A stretch of DNA of 64,000 nt, taken from assembly GCA_037447655.1 (NCBI GenBank), contig JBBHKE010000070.1, positions 62,001 through 126,000 of the forward strand, read 5' to 3'. The notes below the pieces were generated by a model. It was not told where the DNA came from. It did not search any database and worked only from the letters and a program-made list of their open reading frames with translations. Shown here in pieces: positions 30,060 through 40,700 of this stretch. Made by a program: the position numbers and the translations under genes. The number at the start of each line of letters is the position of its first letter. Positions within the stretch are counted from its first letter, which is position 1. Source of the stretch: Zygnema cylindricum (taxonomy: Eukaryota > Streptophyta > Zygnematophyceae > Zygnematales > Zygnemataceae).

Positions 30060-30787
30060 CAAGCATAGCATACATTAATTTTCCAACAATCGACCGATAG
30101 AGTGAGTTTATATCTCCTTAGGCATTCCCATCGGAGGACTCTTTTGTGAGAGTGGTATTCGGATCAAGAGGGGTAGGCACCGAATTGCAATCGGACATTG
30201 CAAAATGCTCAAGAAGATCAAGAATGTAGTGCTCTTGACTCATTTGCAAAATGCGTGCAGACCTTTGACGTAAAATAGTGATGGCTAAACAATAGTCAAG
30301 ATCGCCTAAATCGGTCATAGGCCAATAGGATGAGAGAATGTCTTTTACTTGAGTAATAGAGGACTTACTAGGACCTGCGGGAACTAAATCATCTACGTAA
30401 ATAATAATGATGATTAACTGGTTTCCTGTACCTCTAATATAAATCCTAGGATCAGCACTGATTTCTTTAAAACCTTCTTTAATTAATGCTGCGACAAGGG
30501 TTTGATGCCAAACTCTAGGTGCTTGTTTAAGACCATAAATAGACTTGCGTAAATGACAAACAAGAGTTTTTATACCAGGAACAGCGTAACCAGGTGGTTG
30601 TTCCATAAAAATATCTTCTGCAAGACTACCATGAAGAAAAGCAATTTTGACGTCGAGTTGCTCAAATTCCCAATCATGAAGAGCTGCAAGGGACAAAATA
30701 GTACCGATGGAGTCAAACTTTGCAACAGGGGCAAAAGTTTCGTTGTAGTCAACGCCCTCTGTCTGTAAGTACCATTTGGCGACGAGC
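30060..30787 (-). pseudogene. Copia B reverse transcriptase, C-terminal part
   Basis: It starts inside the RT at LVAKWYLQTEGVDYNETFAP (minus strand, about 30787). It continues with EFEQLDVKIAFLHGSLAEDI, YGLKQAPRVWHQTL, the catalytic YVDDLVPAGPS and TDLGDLDYCL. About 200 codons are uninterrupted, so this part is better kept than in copia A. The missing N-terminal RT half lies beyond the insertion, at 32110-32320. Confidence 0.85.
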
Positions 30788-32135
30788 TGTCATGCCGCAT
30801 TATGTCGGGACATGTATTTTGTTTATTTGTAGGAATATTACGTGTTGAGGCTACACTAATTCCGGTTGTGTTAAAATCATGCTTGAATGCAGGATTTATT
30901 GTGTACTTACTTCGAAGAGACGCCGGGAATTCCGCGGGAGACACGGAGATGCATATTCTCGTGAACGACGCCGTCCGTACTTTTATTTTTGTCGCAGATT
31001 TTGGAGTGACGCGACGTACAATTTCAAGACATTACCTCCACGACGTACGGTTCCAAAACATTAGTGATGCGACGTACGATTTTGAAACATTGGTGAGGCG
31101 ACGTGCGATTTCGAAATGTTGGCGACGCACGCTGATTGGTTGTATTTTAAGTCGTGAACCCATGTAGGTTCATGCATTTCCATGTAGGTAGGAAGGGTTT
31201 TAATCCGCAGATTGTGAATTTTGTAATGTAGGCATATGGTTCTGGTCGCTTATTGGCCAGGACCCAAACTAGTCGTAAATTGTACAGTGAAATACTTTCA
31301 CGTGAATGGTTAGTTGGCAAATGTCAGAAATTAGAATTTTGGCTATTTCGTTAGTACTTAGGCGATTGCGTTAGGTTTGTACTCTCATAATTTGAGAGTA
31401 CAGGAATTGTTCGAAGAGGATTTAGATTTTTCTGTCTTTTTCCCTTGTCTTTTTCCCTAGTCAAATTGTCAGTTTTTTCCCTGCAAGGCTTTTTCTGCCT
31501 TAGTTTTTTGAGAGCTTAGCTTTTCTCTTTCCTCATTAAACTTTCATTGTAAGACCTACAAGTTAATTCACTCGGTTTCGGCCGGAGTCCGCACGGTTTC
31601 GCTTCAACAACGTCTTTTAGTGTGGATTCTACCTGCTTTCTCAGGCTGTTTACGAACCTTTGTGGATGCCTTTGGTGAATTAGTGTTTGACTTTTTCTTG
31701 TCTAATTTTCGTTGCCTTTGTTGGAGTTTGCTGGTAGTTTGTTAGAATCTGGTTATCTCGGATTCTCTATGGCTTCCAATCGCTTGCTTTCTATTATCAT
31801 TTTTTGCAATTGGTTCCCAGTGTGTCAAAATCCAGTTTTCTCGAATTTTATGCAGATTTTTAACGTTGCTTACTTGTATTTTCTTGTTGCTATTTTTACT
31901 TGTTTGTTAGAATTCGGTTATTTCGGATTCTCTGCATATTTTCATTTCTTGTTTTCTGGTTGTAATTTTCTATAATCGGCGTGCCAGGATCCGTGTATCT
32001 CGGATTCTCCGTAGATCTCTATTGTTGTTTTCTTGCATTTTTCCGGTTTTGTTTTTCTTTATTTGAAATCCTAGACCTAACTCTTTTAAGGAATACGCCC
32101 AGACCATGGAGCCTAGTGGCTACCCATCGGCTTAG
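30788..32135 (+). mobile_element. LTR-type insertion in copia B
   Basis: It begins TGTCATGCCGCATTATG, like the minus-strand start of the solo LTR at 4871-6040, and splits the RT codons for YKA and LVAKW. The second half (31700-32000) has four imperfect units of GTTAGAATCTGGTTATCTCGG type. Its right junction lacks a clear CA end and has probably suffered a deletion. No coding region was recognised. Confidence 0.6.
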
Positions 32136-32340
32136 CAGTGCCTTGTAACGATCGATAGTACCATCCGCCAGTCGTTTAATTTTGAAGACCCATTTTGAAC
32201 CAATCGCACGACGATTTGGTGGAAGAGTACAAAGCGTCCTAGTATTGTTTGTCATTAATGCGTCATAATCCTGTGTAGCCGCAAGTCGCCACATGTCAGC
32301 ATCAAGTCGTTTCAACGCAACATTTAATGTAGGAGGATCT
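32110..32340 (-). pseudogene. Copia B reverse transcriptase, N-terminal part
   Basis: Minus-strand frame with MWRLAATQDYDALMTNNT, RRAIGSKWVFKIKR and DGTIDRYKA, the start of the copia RT domain. It is cut off by the insertion ending near 32135. Confidence 0.8.
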
Positions 32341-32372
32341 TTGACGTCGGCAAGGTTAGCGTGAGCAAGATT

Positions 32373-33752
32373 TTAGCAAATCTTCCACGTCGGTTGTGAG
32401 AGGCGCGTACTTTGACGTACGACAAGTTGTTCAGCAGGTGGCGTAAGTGGCGTAATGATGATTGAATTGCTAGTAACACGTGCCGGCGAAGTAACCTCCA
32501 AAGGACGTGGAAATAAATTTGTCGATGGAAGGACCAAAGCGTCACCAGCGACAGGTCGAACAAGAAAATATGTCGTGTCCAGGACCGTCGCGTCACCAGC
32601 GACAGGTCGTACAGTAGTAAAATTTGTCGCGTCCAAGACCGTCGCGTCACCAATGACAGGTCGTACAGCAGTAAAATTTGTCGCGTCCAGGACCGTCGCG
32701 TCATTAGCGAAAGGTCGTACAGCAGTAGGAGAATTTGTCGCGTCCAGGTGTGTCGCGTCATCAGCGACAGATCGTACAGTACCAGAAATCGTGGAGCGCA
32801 CTTGGGAAAATTCATTGCCGGAATTGGAGGAAGAGACAGAATCTGTGGAAAGAGTAAGATCTGTAGAAATAGGGGAAATGTGAGGGTGTAAAGGGGGCGT
32901 ATTTTGCGATGGGGTTAAAGGGGGTGTGAGCAAGGTGGTATTAGATTTAGAGATGTCAGTTTCATAAGGAGGGAATAAACTGGGTAGAGGAGTGATGGGG
33001 AAATCCGGTACAAGTGTACGTATAAGAGGAGTCTCATGAAAAATAACGTCACGAGTGGTGATAATGCGGTGAGAAGTCGGACACCAAATACGATATGCTT
33101 TGGATTTCGGGGAGTATCCCACAAAAATTCCTCGCATAGCTCGAGGACCTAATTTACCATTGAAAGGGGGAAGGATTTTGAAGTATGATTCGCACCCAAA
33201 AATGCGAAAATGAGAGACATCGGGTTTAGTTCCATGCCATGCTTCAAAAGGATTTTTGTTAGAGAGAGAAAAGGTAGGAGAGCGATTACGGATATAAGAG
33301 GAAGTTAGCAAGGCTTCCGCCCAAAAGTCGAAAGGTAAAGAGGCAAAATGGAGAAGAGAGCAAGACATGTCAATGAGAGTGCGATTGAGACATTCGGCAT
33401 CACCATTTTGTTGGGGAGAATGAGGGGAAGTTTTGTGATGAATAATACCATGTGTGAGTAAAAACTCGGAAAACTCATTGGAAACAAAATCTCCCCCATT
33501 ATCCGTGCGATTTGATGCGATATGACAAGTGATTTTTGACAAGCGCCTTAAAATGTTGGAAATGGGTAAAAACCTCAGATTTTTGACGCATAAAATTAAC
33601 ATGTGTAAAGCGAGAGAAATCATCAATAAAAGTAAGAAAATAAGATTCGCCACTAAGGCTTTAATGGGAATAGGACCGCATACATCACTATGAATGAGAT
33701 CAAGAGGAGCCAAAGAGCGAGAAGAAGAAGAAGGAAAAGGTAAGCGAGGCAT
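32373..33752 (-). pseudogene. Copia B integrase with repetitive linker
   Basis: 459 open codons. The integrase core is recognisable: LDLIHSDVCGPI (first Asp), NRTDNGGDFVSNEFSEFL (second Asp), QQNGDAECLNRTL (Glu), FWAEALLTSSYIRNRSP, and FGCESYFKILPPFNGKLGPR for the end of the core. A region around residues 35-75 reads as hydrophobic nonsense and suggests a double frameshift. The C-terminal third holds about five copies of a unit like VRPVAGDATVLDATNFTT and ends in STRLSQPTW. Confidence 0.85.
32530..32800 (-). repeat. Coding minisatellite in copia B pol
   Basis: About five tandem units of roughly 54-60 bp with the plus-strand core GACCGTCGCGTCACCA and GACAGGTCGTACAG. All stay in frame with the integrase ORF on the minus strand, so the unit length is a multiple of three. 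Confidence 0.85.
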
Positions 33753-33866
33753 TTTTCCAAGAATACAACCATGACAAAAGTCAATCTTGTTTTCATTAAA
33801 AATATCGATGCCATTTACAAGCCCTTTTCCAAGGGAAGCTAGACTATCACCATTAAGATGACCGTA

Positions 33867-35429
33867 TCAAAGATGCCATGTCAAAAAAGAGGAAGAAGAA
33901 GGAGAATGAGCTAAAAAAGCATGAGCAATATCATTAAAAAAATTTAAAAAATATAAGTTGCCCATTCTAGTCCCACTACCAATGAGATCTTTAGAGGAGG
34001 AAAAAAATTGAACGTGGGATTCAGTGATGACACCAAAACTCCCATGGCGCAAAGCCGAACTAGCCGAAAAAAGAGGTCGGGTACGAAATAAACATTGTCC
34101 AATGTGATTGGACAAGAGGCGTGCGAACCGGAATTCATATGCATGTGTCCAATGAGAGTGGAGGTAGAAATCATATTATTACCCAAATAAATGCGTAGAG
34201 GAATGGAAAGGGGAACCATATTAAGTATTATATCACAACACATGTGATGAGAAGCGCATGAGTCAATTAGCCAATCAAAAAGATTGCCTGATTGCGAAAA
34301 AGCGTACCCATAGTCCACGGAGGGAAGTGGGGGAGGTATATTTGGGACAAATACAATTTGCAGGTGACGCAGACCCAATATTTTGGGTGGATGTGGGAAA
34401 AGCATCCGGTCAAACCGACGGATTTGAAGGAGGATAGTAAAAAGGAGGAGTCGTATACCACGGTGGGGGTGGGCAGTACGACAAATTGAAGTCGATCGCC
34501 GCGTGCGCCGCATGACCAGGTGGCGGTGGGTAAGTGTGGGGATACGCCAAGGACTTTGGATTTTGATTTGGTGTAGGAAGTCCTCGCGATCCCCTAGCCG
34601 TACGTTCCTTTTCTCGTTTTCTAGTCAATACAGGGCACGCGTCGATGACGTGGTCACGTTCTTTGAAATATTTGCAAAAAAATTGAGATCCTGCAATCAG
34701 TGGAGGTTTCTTGGGGGAAGAGACAATAAACGCCGAACCATCATTAGAAACGACAGGGTTGTTAAGACTTAAGCGCGTCTCTTCGTGTAACAAACGATTA
34801 GTAAGATCTTGCACAGTGACAGTGGACGCATCAATACTGACTTTACTTGAAAAAGAGTTAAACGAGAGAGGTAATCCACCCAAAATAGTACTTATAAGAT
34901 CCTCATGAGTGATTGTGTAATTAATGCATTTAAGTCGTCTAGCCAATGATTCAACTCGTTGAATAAAGACAAGCATAGATTCAGATTTACCTTTTTGCGC
35001 GTTGTTGAACTGTCGATGTAACGCTAATCGATGTGGCTAAGTGTCGGTTTCGTAGGCGCGACACAAAATCTGCCACGCCTCATGAGAAGTTGTTGTGTCG
35101 CGAATCCGATTTGCAACTGGCCGTCCAAGGAAAGGACAAGACGAGACAAAGAAAGGACAAGACGAGACAACGCGACCGAATCTTTCTCTCTCCATGAAGT
35201 GACAGCTGTCTGAGCGGCAGCAAAAGTGTTAGCAAAGTGTCAGCAGTGACGTGACGTCAGGAAGGACAGGCAACGTGACAGTGCCATTAATGTGCCCCCA
35301 AATTTTTTCAAAAGAAAACAAATGCTGGATTTGGAACTTCCAGTCATAAAAAAATTCGCCTTGAAATTTCGGCACAGAGTTTGAGACAGATGAAGGGCTA
35401 GGCCCATAACCTATTGAATGTGAGGCCAT
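33867..35429 (-). pseudogene. Copia B gag and protease region; gag start inside the LTR
   Basis: The probable start is the ATG at 35429-35427, in the 5' LTR, giving MASHSIGYGPSPSSV through the LTR end and primer-binding site, then KFQGEFFYDWKFQIQHLF. The main gag frame is 34976-34410, with DLISTILGGLPLSFNSF and LLHEETRL. Its zinc knuckle is CKYFKERDHVIDAC, where the second Cys is replaced by Phe. A protease-like stretch lies around 34240-34290 (WLIDSCASHHMC, a DSxA/G-type site). Several frame changes occur. Confidence 0.75.
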
Positions 35430-35851
35430 CAAAAGCCGAAAAGATAAATATGACAAATTATCAAGATAGAGAAGATAGGAAAGGAGTAACGACAAACAAG
35501 GAAACAAGTGAGAGGTTTGTCGTTCAAGTGTCTATTTGATTAGATAATTTACATAGCGACACAAGAGAGTCATATAGTAAGACGAAGTAAGAGGTAGCCG
35601 AAAAGGCTCTAAAAAGTACATCTAATCAAGAGCGTAACTTAGGAAGGTATAACTAGTTACGGTAAAAAGGAATCGTAGTCTAAAAAGATTCGTACGCAAG
35701 AATCATCAATTCTAATAAAGATATGTACATTTTGCTAAATAAAGTACAGAACGCTAAACCAAAGTACTAGACTTATAGCGTAGCAACTAGGACTCTAAAA
35801 ATAGTGTAGAGAACAACGAGTAGTGTAGAATGCTTTAAGTGTATTTCAACA
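35412..35851 (-). repeat. 5' LTR of copia B
   Basis: 440 bp, shorter than its partner by small deletions, directly followed on the minus strand by GGTTATGGGCC. Confidence 0.9.
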
Positions 35852-37763
35852 TATATTACTATTCTATTATCTATTAGTATATATTACTGTATCTAACATA
35901 TAGCTATATCAGATAGTAACATATTACTACATTACTTAGTCAAAATTATTTTATATTATACAATAATTTATATTATTAGATAAGAACCTGCAAACTAAAT
36001 GGGAACCGAAAACATAAAAATGAAAAACTGAAAACTGCAAATTACTAATAGTGTGACAGAAAAATAGTGCAACAGAAAAATAGTGTGGCAGTAACAAAAT
36101 AGTGAGGCAGAAATAGTGCAGTGTATATATATATATTTGTTTATATATATATACCTATCGTCGCCGTGTTCCAGACCTCCCTCAACGTGCTCCCCCGGGT
36201 AGGGGGGACTTACGGGGTTGCTTTTAGATAGATAATTGAGTTGGTGTTAGAGTTGTGGTTTTGGATTTGTGTGTTGCTGGGCTTTTAATTTTGGGTTTGG
36301 GTGCTTTTATGTGCCTTGTTGTTGTTCCCGTTGCTCTCTTTAGTTTTATTGCCCTGGTAGTTTTTATGTGTTGGCCATACCACCCTTTTTGTACCCCCAG
36401 ACTTAGATGGTTTACCATCGTGCTTTTTAATTTATCCTGCCTCTCTTAACTTTATAAGGGCGGGTGTCGCTGATGCCAAGGTGGGACCTCTTCCTTGTTT
36501 TCCCTCCTTGCCCACACAATTTCAACGCCAATTGTGGGCACAAATGAATTGCGAGATACTGTTTTTGAAAAGGTGCATGCCAGCATTTTAGCAGATGGGA
36601 CAAATATTCTGATACTAGAATTTACAGAACTGTATTGATTAGATTCAGCAAATTGAACAAAGTTTGAGAAATTAGAATCATCATACTTTGTCTTAATTTA
36701 TCTATTTATCAAATGCAACATCCATTACCTTTACACTCCGTGCTTCAAAGAGGATTACATTCAAATCTTGGTTTTTTGTATGTTTTTATGTGGGTTTTTT
36801 GCTTCTTCTTTTTGCTTGTCACTCGGTTTTCGCCATGTCCTCGGTCTTTTATAATTTCATCCCATGTGCACTCTGTTGGGTCTTTCCTTAGGTGGTTGTT
36901 GCTTCTTTGAGTGTCTTTGTTTTACCTGACCTTTTTCTGTGTGTTCGTTGCTTTTGCCTTATCTTTTTTGTTTGCTTCCCTCTACATATGCGTGTTGGTT
37001 TTTTAATCTGACTATAGGTCCTCACCTTCCGAAAGTATCCAAACAGAAACGGACAAGTGTACGGAGATTAGTTGATTTAAGTGGCGAAATCACAGGTACA
37101 TTCAATTGCATTCAATTCCTCTAGCAGCCCAGACCATTCATAACAAAGTTTTTAACTGACAGCAATACTCTTAACTTCATCCATGCATGAGATTCAAACA
37201 AAACACCGAAATTGAAAAATGAAGTGTCTTAGAAAGCATCATGTTTTTTACTAAATGTGTCATACAAAAATTTATCCTGCTGCATTAATTCCTCAACTTC
37301 AAGTGGGGGCTGCATAACAAGACACGACACTACAGGACAAATCTACTTTGTTGTATAAAGCCACGTTCAACAGTCTCAAAATAACTGACTGGGAGTTCAA
37401 GTCCCAAATCGGTTATTGCAGCCATAACAGAAAAAATGATTTGCACGTGCGGACTTCACTAACACCACATCTTGGAGAGAGGAGGAGAGAAAGGGAGAGA
37501 GAGGGCGAATAACCGAGAGGAAGACAGGGGGAGGGAGAGAGAAAGAGAACCCAAAAGTTAAACATGAGCTGATTAACAGCCTTAATCAAATTGATTTGAA
37601 ACTGTGTAATAAGATCGCCAAGCGCAATGGTTATTGTCGCGTTCCTTTTTGGCCCTCCCTACTTAAGAGTGAGTTTCCTTCATACTAAACTACATAAACC
37701 AAAGGCAGCATATTGTTGCAGGGATGGCAAAGAATGAATATTCTAAAGGATTTGCATTAAATC
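35852..37763. other. AT-rich spacer downstream of the mTERF gene
   Basis: It holds TA-rich repeats (35852-36160), the LINE- or SINE-like tail at 36373-36438, an inverted repeat TGCCCACACAATT/AATTGTGGGCA at about 36509-36541, a foldback arm (37047-37090) and a short GA-rich tract (37476-37550). No gene is seen. Confidence 0.5.
36373..36438 (+). repeat. Retroposon 3' tail with a conserved hairpin
   Basis: CCACCCTTTTTGTACCCCC, GATGGTTTACCATC and TGCTTTTTAATTTATC recur almost unchanged at 55313-55378. GATGG-TTTA-CCATC is a perfect hairpin. Such conserved tails with hairpins are used by LINE reverse transcriptases, so 3' ends of LINE or SINE copies are likely. Confidence 0.5.
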
Positions 37764-40700
37764 TCAGTTCAGAGTTCTAACCTTACCAAATTTTTTAGCA
37801 AAGTCCTTCAGCATGAGGGAATGCTTGAATGCTTGGTATTCTTCTTCGGAGCACCTAACCATTTTACAAAAGCCTATGTCACTTTGTGTCAAAAATTTCA
37901 TCGGAAATGGACCTTCCGGAAGCATTTTTCGAGTTCGCAAAAACTGATGACGGGGCTTTATTCTCTGCTCCAGAGAAAGACTAAAGAAGGCAGGGAAGCT
38001 TTGCACAGTCGAGCAATCTCCACCGAGTTGATTAATGAGATAGTCATACTTTGGGGCGAGATTTCCTTCCACTGATAGGCACAATATCTGCAAAATACAA
38101 ACAATTACAGATTTACAAATATGAAGCCTGGGCCACCTGAAAAATGAAGCTTTCAGCTAAAAAAAACTTTCTACCATCCTCGACACTACAGTACAGCGTG
38201 AGTTAGCCACATCGTTTAGACCTGAAGTAGAATTAAAAACACTAATACAAAACCCATGCTAATAATTTCTTTACTCTAATAGCGATGAACGGTGTAATCT
38301 CAGCAAACTGCATCCTCTCAGCCATTTTTTATCACTGATAATTGTAGGTAACACCACACTCACAGGCGAAAGGAAAAGAAGACAGAACATGTGGGGGCCA
38401 TGAAAAGAAAGGGGGGGCAAAATGTCCGACTGGAAGGTTTACCTGTGAGAGCCTCACAAGAATGCGAGCCACTTCAGATTTGGACAAGCCAATTTTCCGG
38501 AGGAAATCTACTCGAGGTTGCATACTTTCCTGAACACTGTAGTGCAATAGCTGAGGATGCCTGTACCCCACCAAATACCAGCGAAAATATTTAATCAATG
38601 AGAAATTTAATCAACGAAAAGGCTTAAGGACACAGTCCTAATAAAAGAAAGCAAAGGTGTAGTGCTTTGCCATTTTGAGTCTGACATGACATGTGCCCGT
38701 ATTGAATCCGATAGGGAAGGAAAACTTCACGTTATACATCGGTTTGTATCCTTTTTGATGTGAAGGAGAATCAGAACCAAGGCTAGGTGAAACGACAAAG
38801 CAGAAACACTAATACTCTTTCTGTGTAAATTGAAAAGACATTAAAAAGCTCATGGTTTCACAAGAGGATACTGAAGGTTTCGTCCATGAAATTTCCATAG
38901 GTATAAGAGGTCTTGTGAGAAAAAATTGAAGTAATTCATTCATCATTAATAGTTGGAATGATTAACAGTATGGAGGAAAATAGCATTTCCAATGTCAACT
39001 ACTGCTTGCAAAGCATGGGACTGAGTAGACACTTGTTATCCACCATTTTTCCCGCTCAAGCTTCAAACAAAACGGCAACCTTGGAAATAAGAATATCCAT
39101 ATTATTTACTGTGATAAATAATATTGTGTAGCATGCAAAATTGTCACACAATAGGACAATTTCCAAATGGAACTAGAAGAGAAAGATCTGCCAAATTTTG
39201 GCCAAAAGATGACCCAGATAATATACAATCAATAACAACTGCTTATTAGTTCAATCGTTAATTATCTAAGTAATCTGACTGCATAAAAATATCGCAGATA
39301 GGCTAAACATATCACAACTGATGGGCATAAAAAACCACCAGAAAGAAAATGCGAGAGAATCAGTCTGAAATTTGTACCTGGTGATCATCCGAGAGATACC
39401 GTGAAAATCAACACCCAGAGATTGGAGATATTGAATTTTTGGCTGTAGCGAGTTCTCGATGCTCTGTGTTAAGATTTGTGGACTCCGACACACGACCATT
39501 GGAAGAGTGTGGGCTGAAATACCCACAACTTCCTGCAAATATTGCTTGAAACCCATTAACAAAACAAAAACTTGACAAACCATCTCTATAACATCCCAAC
39601 ATGAGCCATATAAGCATTGAAAAGGATCATGGCTGGCGAAAGAGATTAAAAACTCTGGAAAATCTGACGGTTAAATGATATTTTTGTCTGATTAACAAGC
39701 TGAATTTAAGAGCATGTACTTGAAGAACAACAACTTCATTAACGAATAACTCTATTTCTCTTCCCCCCCTCTCCACCCCTCTCTCCCACCGCTCTCCCCG
39801 CCTCCCTCTTCCCCACTCTTTGCCAGTGACATAATGCTCCCATGGTCAATACAGGCCCTGGGAAGAGAGGCTAGGAAGGGAAAAGAGCCAGAGGGAGACA
39901 AAGGAACATAGATGGGGGAGAGGAAAATAGAAGAGGGACAAGTGGGAAGAAACAAAAGGAAAGGCGAGAGAAAGAGAACAAATGAAGAGGAAGAGGTATA
40001 GGGAGAGAGCAGTGGAGGGCGAGAAACATAGTTGGAAAAAAGAGGGCAGATAAAGAGAAAGGGAGAGAGAATGGAGACAGTGAGGGAGGGAGGGGACGAC
40101 AGGAGAATGAGGGTACAGGAGGGAGGACAGGAGGAGATGAGAAAAATGGAGAAAAATGGGGGTGGAGAGAGAGAAAGAGAGATGAAAAAAAAAGGCAAAG
40201 AGAGTGAAATGGGAAGGACATGGAGGAAAAGAGGAATGGAAGGAGGGGTGGATAGTGGAGCCGGAAGGATAAATGGAGATGGAGGACAAATGGAGGAAGA
40301 TGGAACGGAGGAAGGAAGGAAGATGGAATGAATGGAGATAAAGATGGATCTGAGGAATGAAGGAATGATGGAATGGAGGAAGAATAGGAAGGAAGGGGAG
40401 GGGAGATGATGATGATGATGATGACAAAAGATGATGATGTGATGTGATGTGATGATGATGTGATGATGATGATGATGTGATGTGATGTGATGTGATGTGA
40501 TGTGAGGAGGAGGAGGATGAGGAGGATGAGGAGGGATGTGAGGGGAGGAGCCAGAAGGAGAAGGAGTGGAATGGAGGAAGAGGAAATGGAATGGAAGAGG
40601 AATGGAATGGAAGGAAGAGGGAATGGAAATGGAAGGATGGAGGAGGAAAAAGAAATGGAATGGAACGAGAGAAATAGAGAAGGGCTCCGATTTAAGATTT

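Larger units (their letters stand above)
28915..35851 (-). mobile_element. Ty1/copia retrotransposon B, broken and interrupted
   Basis: LTRs at 28915-29385 and 35412-35851, gag-integrase-RT-RNase H order on the minus strand, primer-binding site GGTTATGGGCCTA after the 5' LTR, and polypurine tract AATCGAGGGGGGG before the 3' LTR. It has the same half-tRNA priming and LTR end (CAATA) as copia A but is a different family by sequence. The pol is interrupted between 30788 and about 32135 by LTR-type DNA of the opposite orientation. The 5-bp flanks (TAAAC and TATAT) do not match, so one flank has probably been rearranged. Confidence 0.85.

Noticed and set aside
32530-32800. CRISPR-like array
   Set aside because: The units are contiguous without spacers, are in frame with a copia polyprotein, and the genome is eukaryotic.
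39752-40427. Long minus-strand frames rich in Ser, Pro, Phe and Leu
   Set aside because: They translate a purine/pyrimidine low-complexity tract, lie inside an mTERF intron and have no domain or splice support.
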